DNA from: Arthrobacter sp. efr-133-TYG-118
GTDB taxonomy: Bacteria; Actinomycetota; Actinomycetes; Actinomycetales; Micrococcaceae
DNA length: 64,000 nucleotides
Direction: 5' to 3'
Assembly: GCF_030209755.1 (NCBI RefSeq)
Contig: NZ_JARVRH010000003.1
Location: 62,001 to 126,000, forward strand
Below the pieces are notes generated by a model that was not told the DNA's origin, did no database searches, and was given only the letters and a program-made list of their open reading frames with translations. How positions within the stretch are numbered: position 1 is the stretch's first letter; every line of letters begins with the position of its first letter. The translations under genes and the position numbers were made by a program. Below are positions 1-9,186 of the stretch, piece by piece.

Positions 1-165
1 GGCGTGTGGCACGAAACCTACCAGGTGCTGGCATCGGGAATTGAGGTGGTCTACAACGGCATGCCGCAGTTTGGCCTGGCCAGAGCCACCTCGCATGTCC
101 CGGTCGGTCCGGGCACCAATACCGCCAAGCAGCGCATGGGTTCCTCCTCCGCGCCGCGCGAGTAA
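1..165 (+). CDS. DUF4188 (monooxygenase-like) protein, C-terminal fragment
   Basis: This is the last 54 codons of a gene that begins before the window. The visible protein opens GVWHETYQV, continues with a YNGMPQFGLARAT stretch and ends in a polar Ser/Pro tail. The WHETY and NMP-x-FGL-x-AT patterns are what I associate with the DUF4188 family, small proteins sometimes annotated as monooxygenase or phenylacetaldoxime-dehydratase-like. No catalytic role can be read from the fragment. The family call rests on motif memory only; the start and promoter lie outside the window. Confidence 0.6.
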   Translation, partial: GVWHETYQVLASGIEVVYNGMPQFGLARATSHVPVGPGTNTAKQRMGSSSAPRE

Positions 166-191
166 CAGCCCGTAAGCCTAGCGCCAGCGGG

Positions 192-1652
192 CTACGCGAT
201 GGCGGCGGCTTCCTTGGGTGCCTTCAAGGTCCTTCGGAGCTGCGGCGACGCGTCGATCCTGGCTTGGGCATCGCGCAGTGCCAGCACCGCCGTCTCAAGC
301 TGCGCCGGCGCGAGGGTGTACGGGACGCGCATGAAGTGCTCGAAAGCGCCCCCGACGCCGAAGCGCGGCCCGGCCGCCAGCCGCACGCCGAAGTCCGGGG
401 CGACGACGGTGAGCGCCGTACTCGACGGCGTGGGCAACCTGCACCATGCTGTGAGTCCGCCGCGCGGACGTTCCACGTGCCAATTGGGCAGGTGCTCGGC
501 CAGTAGACCAAGGAGGGCTTCCCGGTTCCGCCGCAGCTCCGCAAGCCTGGCGTCCAGAGGTTCGGTGAAGGCCCGGAGGAGTCGAGCCGCAGCCAATTGC
601 TCGACGATGGGCCCGCCCAGATCCATCGTTGTCCGAGTCTGCACGAAGCGGCTGATCAGGTCTTCTTCAGCGCGGATCCATCCGGTCCTGAGCCCGGCCC
701 AATGCGATTTGCTGAGCGAACCGATGGTCACCACCGCCGGACTGAACGCCGCGAGCGGCGAGGTGCTGACGTCGTCGAGGTTCAGCTCGCGCAGCGTTTC
801 ATCCACCACCAGGACGGTGCCCGTCCCTGTGGCCTCGCGGACCAGGCGGCGCCGCTGAAGGGTGGACATGATCCGCCCAGTGGGGTTGTGGAAGTCCGGC
901 ACGAGGTACGCCATGGCCGGGCGTTGGTGGCGCATTGCGGCCACCATGGCGTCGATATCCCAGCCGCCCGACGTCGGTTCCTCGGCAGGCGGCATCGGCA
1001 CCGGAACCGTGCGGGAGCCGGAAGCGCGGATTGCGTCGAGCGCGTTCGGGTAGCTGGGATGCTCCACGAGGACCTTTTGTTGCCGCCCGGCGAGGGTCTT
1101 CAAGATGATGTTCAGCGCGTGCTGGGCCCCCGAGGTCACCAGTATCTGCGCGGCCGTCGTGGGAATGCCGGCTGCTGTGTAGCGGTCCGCGATGGCTTCC
1201 CGGAGGGGCGGGAGGCCGACCGCGTCGTAGCCAAAACCGGGCAGCAGCGCAGGGAGGTCAATCAACGCATCAGCGAAAGCCCGGTGCACCACTTCGCCCG
1301 TGGCCGGCAGTGAAGCATAGGCGAGGTCAAGAATCCCATCCGGGACGGCCAGTCCCGGTCCGCTGACGGGAACCGTCCGGTGCGGAATACCCGTCCGACC
1401 CCTGCTGCCCTGGCCGCCGCTGAGGAATCCTTGCTCGCGCAGGCTGGCGTACGCGGCGGTGACCGTGGTCCGGCTGACCCCCAAGGTGACGGCAAGCGCC
1501 CGCTCGCTGGGCAGTGCGACGTCAAGCGGGATGCGCCCGTCCATCACCAAGAGGCGTACGACGTCGGCAAGCTCGCGATAGGCGGGAGCGGCGCCAGTGC
1601 TCCACGGGCCAAGGAGACGCACCATGGCTGTGGGGTTCAGGGATCCGGGCAT
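192..1652 (-). CDS. MocR-type regulator (GntR HTH fused to aminotransferase)
   Basis: A 486-residue MocR/GabR-type transcription factor. Residues about 20-90 form a GntR winged helix (LPSERALAVTLGVSRTTV is the recognition region). Residues about 105-470 are a fold-type I aminotransferase domain that binds PLP. Visible PLP-site residues are N256 in HNPTG, D284 in VVDET and K315 in SLSKS, so the cofactor site looks intact. The family senses PLP or amino-compound ligands and is normally DNA-bound rather than catalytic. It is divergent from a YczE-type membrane protein, a recurrent partnership for MocR regulators, and three half-site motifs lie between the two genes. An alternative start is M10 at 1625. 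Confidence 0.88.
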   Translation of the reverse strand: MPGSLNPTAMVRLLGPWSTGAAPAYRELADVVRLLVMDGRIPLDVALPSERALAVTLGVSRTTVTAAYASLREQGFLSGGQGSRGRTGIPHRTVPVSGPGLAVPDGILDLAYASLPATGEVVHRAFADALIDLPALLPGFGYDAVGLPPLREAIADRYTAAGIPTTAAQILVTSGAQHALNIILKTLAGRQQKVLVEHPSYPNALDAIRASGSRTVPVPMPPAEEPTSGGWDIDAMVAAMRHQRPAMAYLVPDFHNPTGRIMSTLQRRRLVREATGTGTVLVVDETLRELNLDDVSTSPLAAFSPAVVTIGSLSKSHWAGLRTGWIRAEEDLISRFVQTRTTMDLGGPIVEQLAAARLLRAFTEPLDARLAELRRNREALLGLLAEHLPNWHVERPRGGLTAWCRLPTPSSTALTVVAPDFGVRLAAGPRFGVGGAFEHFMRVPYTLAPAQLETAVLALRDAQARIDASPQLRRTLKAPKEAAAIA

Positions 1653-1655
1653 AAG

Positions 1656-1695
1656 ACCAGTATTGCAAACTGGCTATGGAAAGCAATGCCAGTTT
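1656..1695. promoter_or_regulatory. Candidate MocR operator (three related half-sites)
   Basis: The divergent region holds CCAGT (1657-1661), ACTGG (1669-1673) and CCAGT (1689-1693). The strongest element is a perfect inverted repeat, AAACTGGC (1667-1674) with GCCAGTTT (1688-1695) and a 13-nt spacer. MocR proteins typically bind pairs of short direct or inverted repeats next to their own gene, so this is the natural operator for autoregulation and control of the membrane protein gene. That it binds this regulator is an inference. Confidence 0.5.
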
Positions 1696-1711
1696 TCGGG
1701 AGCATGGGTCC

Positions 1712-2332
1712 ATGATGACCCGCAGAATCACCCAGCTCCTGATCGGCCTCGCAATGTACGGGATCTCCCTGGCCATGTTCATCCGGGCCGGCCTTGGCCT
1801 GGATCCCTGGGACGTGTTCCACCAGGGCGTCGCGGGGAAGATCGGGTGGAGCATCGGCACCGTCGTGGTGGTTGTCAGCTTCCTGGTCCTGCTCCTCTGG
1901 ATCCCGCTGCGGCAGATGCCCGGCTTCGGAACCCTCGCAAACGCCGTGCTGGTGGGTGTCTTCGCGGACATCGGCCTGGCCCTGATCCCTGCGTTCTCAC
2001 ACCTGGGTGGCCAGATCGCCATGCTCGCCGGCGCCGTAGTCCTCAACGGCATCGCCTCCGCGTGCTACATCGGCGCACGTCTTGGCCCGGGTGCCCGCGA
2101 CGGACTCATGACGGGACTTGCCCGCCGCACGGGCTGGTCCGTGCGCTTGTCCCGCACGTTGATCGAGGTTGTTGTGCTCGGTGTGGGTTGGCTGCTGGGT
2201 GGATCTGTCGGCGTGGGAACCGTGGTCTACGCCTTGGCCATTGGACCGGTCGTGCAACTGTTGCTACCCCTGTTCACGGTTCCGGTCAAGGCTCCCAAGG
2301 CTGCCCCCGAAGCAGTGCCGGCCGCTCCGTGA
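1712..2332 (+). CDS. YczE/YitT-type integral membrane protein
   Basis: A 206-residue protein with about five hydrophobic segments, starting MMTRRITQLLIGLAMYGIS. It has the family features GLGLDPWDVFHQG near residue 30 and a GARLGPGARDGLM motif around residue 125. YczE/YyaS/YitT proteins are cytoplasmic-membrane proteins of unknown or transporter-like function, often encoded beside MocR regulators, exactly as here. I chose ATG 1712 because it opens directly into the conserved N-terminus. An in-frame ATG at 1676 would add 12 residues and fall inside the presumed operator. The C-terminus is an Ala/Pro-rich tail. Confidence 0.8.
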   Translation: MMTRRITQLLIGLAMYGISLAMFIRAGLGLDPWDVFHQGVAGKIGWSIGTVVVVVSFLVLLLWIPLRQMPGFGTLANAVLVGVFADIGLALIPAFSHLGGQIAMLAGAVVLNGIASACYIGARLGPGARDGLMTGLARRTGWSVRLSRTLIEVVVLGVGWLLGGSVGVGTVVYALAIGPVVQLLLPLFTVPVKAPKAAPEAVPAAP

Positions 2333-2356
2333 CGCAGATTCGTGCTGGCGACGGGC

Positions 2357-2413
2357 GAAATTCCCTACGCCCCCGGAATTCCGGCGTCGCTGGGGAATTC
2401 CCGCGTCGCAAGG
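2357..2413. repeat. Three degenerate 19-bp tandem units
   Basis: Just downstream of the YczE-type gene are three consecutive 19-bp units beginning GAAATT or GAATTC. Units two and three match at 16 of 19 positions; unit one is poorer. The stretch lies between two convergent genes and has no obvious hairpin with a T-run, so it is not a clear terminator. No function is proposed. Confidence 0.35.
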
Positions 2414-2426
2414 GAATCGGGCAGCA

Positions 2427-3368
2427 TCAACGGGCGGGCTGGCACTCCGGGCAGAAATAGATGGTCCGGTCTTCCAACCCCGACGCCGGTCCCAACAGCC
2501 CGCGGCGAATGGGCGTTCCGCAGCGAAGGCACGGCTGGTGCTCGCGGCCGTACACCCAATAGCCAGAGCGGGGAATACCCCGGACTCCAGGGAACGCGGT
2601 GCCACGCGTGATCCTTCGCCCGGGTCCTAAGTTGGCTTCGAGCAGGACCTTGGCCTCCCCGAGCATCCTCAATAGGTCCGGCACAGCTGATACCGGCGCG
2701 GCGGGATGCACCCCTGCCAGGAAACACGCCTCGCAACGGTAAATATTGCCGATGCCGGCGAGGTTCCGCTGGTCCAACAGTGCGACGCCGATCGGTGTGC
2801 CCGGGGCGGCCCGCAGCCGACGAACGGCCTCTTCGGCGTCCCAACCCGGCCCGAGGAGATCCGGCCCAAGGTGCCCTACTACGCGGGACTCGTCCGGGGT
2901 CGGGATTACTTCCAGGATTCCCAAGGAGAAGCCGACGACGTCGGTCGTCGCTGTGCGGAGGACGCACCTGGCCGTGTGGCCGGGTTTCCTCCAGCGGCCG
3001 CCGGGGGCATAGACCTGCCAGCTTCCCTCCATTTTCAAGTGCGAATGGATGGTCAAGGCGCGCCGGGGCCGTCCGGCCTCGTCCCGCGGCGCCGCCGTCG
3101 AACCTGCCGCGGTGCTCCCGCCCGCCGCCGAACCGCCCGCCGCCGAACCGCCCGCCGTCGAACCGGCCGCGGTGCTCCCGCCCGCCGCCGGCTCCAGCAA
3201 GCGCATGAGCAAGTGCTTTCCGCGTGGCACCACCTCGGACACGGTCCATCCGGCCAGGTTCAGCGTGGCAAACCTGGGCACGCGGAAGTCCGAGGAGACC
3301 AGCGTCTGCCCAGCAAGGGCCCTGTGCAGCTCCGCGGCAGTCCGCCAGATCGAGTCGCCCTCAGGCAC
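2427..3368 (-). CDS. nei2: Fpg/Nei-family DNA glycosylase (Nei2-like) with repeat insert
   Basis: A 313-residue base-excision-repair glycosylase/AP lyase. P2 (the Schiff-base nucleophile), E3 in MPEGDS and K51 in PRGKH are in place, followed by the HSHLKMEG strand. The C-terminus carries a zinc finger (CLRC about 282-285, FCPEC about 306-310). MPEGDS and the overall pattern fit actinobacterial Nei2, which removes oxidised pyrimidines. Residues about 60-93 are an (A/T)AGGS-type pentapeptide repeat that replaces a short loop. The gene overlaps the upstream lhr by 8 bp, so the two are translationally coupled; lhr-nei2 pairs are known in actinobacteria. Nei2 versus Nei1 is a motif-based judgement. 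Confidence 0.88.
   Translation of the reverse strand: MPEGDSIWRTAAELHRALAGQTLVSSDFRVPRFATLNLAGWTVSEVVPRGKHLLMRLLEPAAGGSTAAGSTAGGSAAGGSAAGGSTAAGSTAAPRDEAGRPRRALTIHSHLKMEGSWQVYAPGGRWRKPGHTARCVLRTATTDVVGFSLGILEVIPTPDESRVVGHLGPDLLGPGWDAEEAVRRLRAAPGTPIGVALLDQRNLAGIGNIYRCEACFLAGVHPAAPVSAVPDLLRMLGEAKVLLEANLGPGRRITRGTAFPGVRGIPRSGYWVYGREHQPCLRCGTPIRRGLLGPASGLEDRTIYFCPECQPAR
3094..3198. repeat. In-frame 15-bp tandem repeat within nei2
   Basis: About seven 15-bp units in phase with the nei2 frame encode pentapeptides of the form AAGGS, TAAGS or TAGGS. A 36-bp block occurs twice with almost identical sequence at the two ends (about 3094-3129 and 3154-3189). This indicates growth by slippage or unequal exchange, so copy number may vary between strains. 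Confidence 0.85.
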
Positions 3369-6300
3369 GGAGCCTCAAACCCTTCGGCGTGGAGTACGCC
3401 CCGGCAGCCGCAAGGGCAAAAGCCACGGGGGTGTCCAGGAGGTCATGGCCGTTGACCTTTTCCATGATCAATTTGTCCACGGCTCCCCGGCGCACCACGC
3501 CTACGAGCGCCGCAGCGGCAGCCGCCAGGACGGCGTCGTCATGGCTGAAAGTGAGCAAGGTCTTCCCTCCGCGTTCGACGTACAAAACCAAGGCGCCGTC
3601 GACTATCACCACCAGGGCCCCTGCTTTCCGACCCGGACGGTGACCCGATCCGGCGTCGACTGCCAACGCGGGCCAGGGGAGGGCCGCGCCGTACGGGTTG
3701 GCGGGATCCGTCGAGGCCAGGGCCAAGGCAACAGGCTCGGTCTTGGCGAGTTGGGCATCTTCCGTGAAGGAACGCAAACGGTCCACAGTCGCCGGCACGG
3801 CAAACTGGGCGGCTCCGAGGTGCTCGATGAAGTAGCCGCGGCGGCACCGCCCGGCTTCTTCGAGGCGCGCGAGGACCTTGTACATCAGCCCGAATCCGCC
3901 CACGATGTTCTCCACCATGACGGAGCCGCGGGTTACTACGCCGTACCTGTCGAGGAGGAGTTCGGCGGTGCCGCGCGCATGGATAGTGGGGTCGAGCTCA
4001 GGAGCCGGCAACGCCGACCAGCGTCCAACCGCGAGCGGGGGAGTCGGAGCCGTTCCGGTGACCGAGCCATAGCGGCCGCCAGTGAGTCCTGGGGATCCCA
4101 TCAAACCGGTGCCATGCGAGCGGCCGAGCCTGCTCATGCGCAGGGACCTGGCCCGCGGGGGACGGGCGGGCTGCTTGTGCGCCGTGCGGCCGCCCGCAAT
4201 CATGGCACGGATCGGCGCGAAGGTGTCGCCCGTGATGCGCCCGGCCCAGACGAGGTCCCACAGGGCAGTCACCACGGCGTCGTCGCTGAGGACAGCATCC
4301 ATGCCGCCGGCGACCTCGGTGAGTTGCCGGAAGAAATAGGCGCCCCCGCCGCCCTGCAGGTATTCCAGAAGGCGGAGCTGGGCATCGCCGGGCTCGAAAT
4401 CAGGGTCCGGGTTGAGCGTCAGTTCCGCGGCTTCGGCCACATGGAGGCTGATCCAGCCGTCGTTCCCGGGCAACGACCCGGCTCCGGACCACAAGACTTC
4501 GCCTGCGGCCATGAGCTCGTCCAACATGGCTGGCTGGTAGTCGGAGATCCGGCTGGCCAGTACCAACGGCTCCCAGGCCGACGCCGGAACAGGCACGCCG
4601 GAGAGTTGATCGATGGCTGTCATGATGCCGTCCAGTCCGCGCAGCGCCGGGGCGCCCGTGCCTCCAAAAGAACCAGGGCGGCCGGCAGAGGACACGGACA
4701 CGTTTTGCCAGGCGGGCAGGAACCGGCCGTACGCAGCAGCGTCCACTGGCTCCACTTCGGCGCGCAGCGCAGCCAGCGAACGACGCCGGAGCTTGCGTAG
4801 CACTTCGGAATCGCACCATTCGCTGCCGAATGGGACTCCGCGGAGCGCGACAGCGGGGAGTTCCGGCGCCTCCGCCGTAAAGAGTTCCGCCCCCTCATCG
4901 GGAACCGCGTCCGGCGCACTCGGGTGCGGCCGGAACTCGCCTTCAACTACACGGCCGTCCGCCGCGAGGCGTTTCAGCGCGGTGCCCACGACGGCGACAC
5001 CCAGTCCCAGCCTCGCAGCAGCTTCCTCGGCCGTGAACGGTCCGTGGGTTCGTGCATAACGGGAGACCAGATCCCCGAGTGGATCGTGGACCGGTTCGAT
5101 GAAGGCGAGCGGCACCCCCATGGGCAGCGGAACGCCGATGGCATCCCGGAGCCGGGCCGCATCCTCGATGGCCGCGAATCGTTCAACGCCGTTGAGGGTC
5201 ACGGTGAGGGCGCGGTTGGCCTTACGCAGGGCGGCCAGATGCGATGCGGCCGCCGGATGCAACGCGGGCAAATCCGGGGAACCAATCGGGGAAGCTTCCA
5301 CCCCTTCGGGCTGCAAACGGGCAGCCACCTCTTCGACGCTCAAGGGGCCCAACAGGCGCAGCAAGTCCGCGACGCCTTCCATGCCACGGACCTGCCGGTC
5401 CGGTGCCAGCCGCTGGAGCTCGAGCTCGGTGGCCTCGATGACCTTCGCGTCCAGGAGCTCGCGCAGTTCCACCCTGCCGAGGAGCTCGTTCAGGAGCGTG
5501 GAATCGAGGGCCAAAGCGGCGGCCCTGCGTTCGGCGAGCGGAGAATCGCCCTCGTACAAGTACTGGGCCACGTACCCAAAGAGCAGCGACTTGGCGAAGG
5601 GTGAGGGCTGCTGCGTGGTGGTTTGCACCAAGCGCAGTTCCCGCCGCTCGATCGAAGCGGCAATGTCTTTCAGGGCCGGAAGGTCGTAGACGTCCTGCAG
5701 GCATTCGCGCACGGTTTCGAGCACGATGGGGAAAGAAGGGTATTTCTTGGCGACATCCAGCAATTGCGCCGAGCGTTGCCGTTGCTGCCACAGCGGCTGC
5801 CTTTTCGCAGGATTCTGCCGCGGCAACAACAGGGCACGCGCGGCGCACTCGCGGAAGCGGGAGGCGAACAAGGCACTGCCGCCAACCTCCGCCGTCACGA
5901 TCTGCTCAAGCTCCTCCGGATCGAACAGGAAAAGCTCAGCCCCGGGAGGCTCGTCCTCCATCATCGGCACCCGCAGCACGATGCCGTCGTCGGCGGCCAT
6001 GGCGGAACCGTCCAGCCCGTAGCGCTGCTGGAGCCGTTGCCCGACGGCGAGGGCCCATGGTGCGTGGACCGGCATGCCGAAGGGGCTGTGCAACACCACG
6101 CGCCAGTCGCCGAGTTCGTCGTGGAACCGTTCGACCACGAGCGTCCGGTCATTGGGGACCACTTCCGTGGCCTGCTTCTGTTCGCCCAGATACTGGAGCA
6201 GGTTGCCCGCGGCGTAGTCGTCCAGCCCGCTGGCCTTGCAACGTTCCAGCGCTGGACCTTGATCCGAAGCGGAAAGCTCACGCACGAATGCTCCGAGTGC

Positions 6301-8388
6301 GCGGCCGAGATCCACCGGCCGGCCCAAGGAATCGCCCTTCCAGAAGGGAAGTTTTCCGGGCTGGCCGAAGGCAGGCGAGACAAGGACACGGTCGTGCGTG
6401 ATGTCCTCGATTTTCCAGCTGGTGGCACCCAAAGCGAAGATGTCCCCGACGCGTGATTCGTAGACCATTTCTTCGTCGAGCTCGCCGACGCGTCGGCCGC
6501 CTTTGGCAGCGCGCGACGCCGGACTGGGCTCCTGCGCGGACGCCCCACCGCTCTGGCCGGAGCCAGAGCCGGCACCGGAGCCTTCGGTCTCTGTGCCGAT
6601 GATGTACACGCCGAAGAGTCCGCGATCGGGGATGGTTCCGCCCGAGGTCACGGCAAGGCGCTGTGCTCCCGGGCGGCCTTCGATGGTGCCGGCGTTCCGG
6701 TCCCAGATGATGCGCGGCCGGAGTTCGGCGAATTCGTCCGAGGGATACCGTCCGGCCAGGAGGTCCAAGGTGGCTTCGAAAGCGGAGCGGGGCAGCGTTG
6801 CGAAAGGGGCCGAGCGGCGGACGGTGGCGAACCACTCCTCGACATCGATGCTTCCCAGCGCGGTGGCCGCGACCGTTTGTTGGGCGAGGATGTCCAAGGG
6901 GTTGGCGGGAACATGGAGGCGTTCGATCTTTCCACTCAGCATCCGCTCCACGGTGATGGCGGTGTGGACGAGGTCTGCCCGGTGCTTGGGGAAGAGCACG
7001 CCTTCGGAAATCTCACCCACCTGGTGGCCGGCGCGGCCCACCCGTTGCAGTCCGCTGGCCACCGACGGCGGCGACTCGACCTGGACCACCAGGTCCACGG
7101 CGCCCATGTCGATGCCGAGTTCCAGGGATGACGTGGCTACAACGCAGCGCAGCCGGCCGGACTTGAGGTCGTCCTCGATGAGTGCCCGCTGGTCCTTGGA
7201 CACTGAACCGTGGTGCGCGCGGGCCAGGACCGGATCGGCACCGCTAGTGCCTCCGGCCTGGGCCATCATGTGCGCCGGTGTCGCCGTCGAGGACGGCAGC
7301 CCCGAGGACGGCACCGAATCCGCAGCGGCAGAAAACACCTCCACCGCCATGAGTTGGCGCTCCGCATAGATCTCGTTCAGCCGTGCAGTGAGTCGCTCCG
7401 CGAGGCGCCTGGAGTTGGCAAACACAATCGTGGACTGCTTCGACAGCACAAGATCAACGATCTTCTCTTCGACATGCGGCCAAATGGATGCTTGCGGCTG
7501 GAGCCCGGAGGCTGGCCCGGAGTCGAAGGCGCCGGCAGCTCCCGCGAGGTCCGACATGTCCTCCACAGGAACGCTGACGCTGAGGTTCCAGTTCTTGCGC
7601 GACGGCGGCGCGACGATTTCCACGGGTGCCGAGCCAGCAAGGAACTGTGCGACGAGCTCGCGCGGCTCCACGGTGGCCGAGAGGCCGATCCGTTGGGCGG
7701 GTTTTGGCAGCAATGCATCAAGCCGTTCCAAGGACACCGCGAGGTGCGCGCCACGCTTGGTACCTGCGACCGCGTGGACCTCGTCGACGATCACGGTGTC
7801 CACCTCGCTAAGCGTCTCCCGGGCTTTGGACGTCAGCATGAGGAACAAGGACTCTGGCGTGGTGATGAGGATGTCCGGCGGGTGGCTGAGCAGCGCGCGG
7901 CGGTCCGCCGTCGTCGTATCTCCTGAGCGGACACCGACACTCACAAGTGGGGCCGGCAACCCGAGCCGTTTGGCGGTCTGCGTGATGCCGATTAGCGGCG
8001 AGCGAAGGTTCCGTTCGACGTCGACGCCGAGTGCTTTGAGGGGTGAGATGTACAGGACGCGGGTCTTGCGCTTGGGGGCTTTGGCACGGGCGCGGCCGCT
8101 TGTTTCCTCAAGCCCTGGAAGGGGATCAGCCGAAACATCAGGGGACACCGACAAGAGCCGGTCCAGCGCCCACAGGAATGCTGCGAGGGTCTTGCCGGAA
8201 CCGGTGGGTGCAACCACAAGGGCGTGCGATCCGGAAGAAATGGCTTTCCACGCACCATCCTGGGCAGGTGTGGGCGCGGAGAAAGCACCGAGGAACCACT
8301 CGCGCGTGGCACGACTGAACCGGTCCATGGCCGTATTGCCAGGACTGCCCGGTAGCTCCTGCTCCTGCATTCCTCCATCATGCCTCAC
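3361..8388 (-). CDS. lhr: Lhr superfamily 2 ATP-dependent helicase
   Basis: A 1675-residue large helicase-related protein. The N-terminal Lhr core has Walker A PTGSGKT (61-67, K66), DEVH (motif II), the SAT motif in GLSATVEPRE and motif VI QRVGRAGHQVG. A winged helix and the long Lhr C-terminal region follow. The family is an ATP-dependent 3'-5' helicase acting on DNA or RNA:DNA hybrids and is part of a DNA-damage response in mycobacteria. It overlaps nei2 by 8 bp. Low-complexity Gly/Ser/Ala stretches near residues 590-620 look like linkers. The start is uncertain: GTG 8388, ATG 8370 and ATG 8328 are all possible and none has a well-spaced ribosome site. Confidence 0.93.
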   Translation of the reverse strand: MRHDGGMQEQELPGSPGNTAMDRFSRATREWFLGAFSAPTPAQDGAWKAISSGSHALVVAPTGSGKTLAAFLWALDRLLSVSPDVSADPLPGLEETSGRARAKAPKRKTRVLYISPLKALGVDVERNLRSPLIGITQTAKRLGLPAPLVSVGVRSGDTTTADRRALLSHPPDILITTPESLFLMLTSKARETLSEVDTVIVDEVHAVAGTKRGAHLAVSLERLDALLPKPAQRIGLSATVEPRELVAQFLAGSAPVEIVAPPSRKNWNLSVSVPVEDMSDLAGAAGAFDSGPASGLQPQASIWPHVEEKIVDLVLSKQSTIVFANSRRLAERLTARLNEIYAERQLMAVEVFSAAADSVPSSGLPSSTATPAHMMAQAGGTSGADPVLARAHHGSVSKDQRALIEDDLKSGRLRCVVATSSLELGIDMGAVDLVVQVESPPSVASGLQRVGRAGHQVGEISEGVLFPKHRADLVHTAITVERMLSGKIERLHVPANPLDILAQQTVAATALGSIDVEEWFATVRRSAPFATLPRSAFEATLDLLAGRYPSDEFAELRPRIIWDRNAGTIEGRPGAQRLAVTSGGTIPDRGLFGVYIIGTETEGSGAGSGSGQSGGASAQEPSPASRAAKGGRRVGELDEEMVYESRVGDIFALGATSWKIEDITHDRVLVSPAFGQPGKLPFWKGDSLGRPVDLGRALGAFVRELSASDQGPALERCKASGLDDYAAGNLLQYLGEQKQATEVVPNDRTLVVERFHDELGDWRVVLHSPFGMPVHAPWALAVGQRLQQRYGLDGSAMAADDGIVLRVPMMEDEPPGAELFLFDPEELEQIVTAEVGGSALFASRFRECAARALLLPRQNPAKRQPLWQQRQRSAQLLDVAKKYPSFPIVLETVRECLQDVYDLPALKDIAASIERRELRLVQTTTQQPSPFAKSLLFGYVAQYLYEGDSPLAERRAAALALDSTLLNELLGRVELRELLDAKVIEATELELQRLAPDRQVRGMEGVADLLRLLGPLSVEEVAARLQPEGVEASPIGSPDLPALHPAAASHLAALRKANRALTVTLNGVERFAAIEDAARLRDAIGVPLPMGVPLAFIEPVHDPLGDLVSRYARTHGPFTAEEAAARLGLGVAVVGTALKRLAADGRVVEGEFRPHPSAPDAVPDEGAELFTAEAPELPAVALRGVPFGSEWCDSEVLRKLRRRSLAALRAEVEPVDAAAYGRFLPAWQNVSVSSAGRPGSFGGTGAPALRGLDGIMTAIDQLSGVPVPASAWEPLVLASRISDYQPAMLDELMAAGEVLWSGAGSLPGNDGWISLHVAEAAELTLNPDPDFEPGDAQLRLLEYLQGGGGAYFFRQLTEVAGGMDAVLSDDAVVTALWDLVWAGRITGDTFAPIRAMIAGGRTAHKQPARPPRARSLRMSRLGRSHGTGLMGSPGLTGGRYGSVTGTAPTPPLAVGRWSALPAPELDPTIHARGTAELLLDRYGVVTRGSVMVENIVGGFGLMYKVLARLEEAGRCRRGYFIEHLGAAQFAVPATVDRLRSFTEDAQLAKTEPVALALASTDPANPYGAALPWPALAVDAGSGHRPGRKAGALVVIVDGALVLYVERGGKTLLTFSHDDAVLAAAAAALVGVVRRGAVDKLIMEKVNGHDLLDTPVAFALAAAGAYSTPKGLRLRA

Positions 8389-8427
8389 GGCACTGACAGA
8401 ATAAGGAACAGCGCAAGATAAGGATCA

Positions 8428-8440
8428 GGGGCTAAGCCCC
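8428..8440 (-). terminator. Weak hairpin after the DUF4232 gene
   Basis: GGGGC and GCCCC are separated by a 3-nt loop. The hairpin lies just downstream of the leftward DUF4232 lipoprotein gene and, on that strand, is followed by a modestly T-rich TGATCCTTATCTT. It may end the YcnI cluster transcript. The short stem makes this tentative. Confidence 0.35.
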
Positions 8441-8448
8441 CGCCCGTC

Positions 8449-9087
8449 CTACCCCGCCTGGAACGCCTGGACGCTTAGGAGGTTGATATTGGTGTTGCTG
8501 CAGGCCGTGCGCTGCTGCGGGATGAACAGCGAGGCGGTGTCCTCGGGCGGGTAGACCCGGAAACCGGCGGCAGGGGCCTGGGTGCATTCGGGGTAGTTGC
8601 CGGCCTGGGTGTAGCGGAGCTGGGCGAAACCGGCCTTCCCCGGAGCGAGAACCACTTGTGTCACAGGCTGGGAGTCGTCGCGCGCGGCAGCCGCGCCGAT
8701 CGGATCGCCGGTGGCTCCAGACGTGAGTGAGACGCCCGGGAAGCCATTAAGGACGCAGGGTTCCGTGCCAGAGTTGGTCAGGATGAGTTTCATGTAGACG
8801 CTGCCTGCCGCTCCGCCCCCGGTGGAGTCGACAGAAGCTGTCAGCGAGCCCGCCTTGCAGAGAGCAACGCCGGATGCCGTCGTCCCGGTGCTCGATGGCG
8901 TGGCGCTACCGCTTGAAGTAGGAGTGCTCGAGGCCGACGGTGACGACGAGGCCGAAGCCGTGTCGCTGGGTACGGCTGAGCCCGAGGGCTGGGCCTGGCT
9001 TTGGAAACAGCCGGAGAGCAGGAATACCGAGGCTGCTGCCGTCGTGAGCAGGAGACCGTTCTTGACTCGCATATTCGTCATGCGCAC
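8449..9087 (-). CDS. DUF4232 lipoprotein
   Basis: A 212-residue secreted lipoprotein. A basic and hydrophobic signal ends in the lipobox LLSGC (lipidated C27). A Ser/Thr/Ala/Pro linker (about 28-72) follows, then a beta-rich DUF4232 domain with LCKAGSL, ILTNSGTEPCVLNGFPG and a late HSTQ-less ACSNTN end. In DUF4232 the paired cysteines (C in LCKAG and in EPCVL, plus two later) probably form disulfides. Function is unknown; the protein is anchored outside the membrane. It is the last gene of a leftward cluster after YcnI, suggesting an envelope role alongside it. In-frame starts at 9081 and 9072 are also possible. Confidence 0.8.
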   Translation of the reverse strand: MRMTNMRVKNGLLLTTAAASVFLLSGCFQSQAQPSGSAVPSDTASASSSPSASSTPTSSGSATPSSTGTTASGVALCKAGSLTASVDSTGGGAAGSVYMKLILTNSGTEPCVLNGFPGVSLTSGATGDPIGAAAARDDSQPVTQVVLAPGKAGFAQLRYTQAGNYPECTQAPAAGFRVYPPEDTASLFIPQQRTACSNTNINLLSVQAFQAG

Positions 9088-9186
9088 AGCTTTTCGTCGT
9101 CATTTGCCGGAGTCAACTGCGGCGCGGCAGCGGCGCCGGATTGGCGCCCGGATCGTAATGTTCCGGACGCCGACCCGGAGGACCCG

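Noticed and set aside
3049..4800. Long open frame on the plus strand opposite nei2/lhr
   Set aside because: It lies antisense to two well-supported genes, contains no recognisable domain and its composition follows the complementary strand. High G+C gives many such frames.
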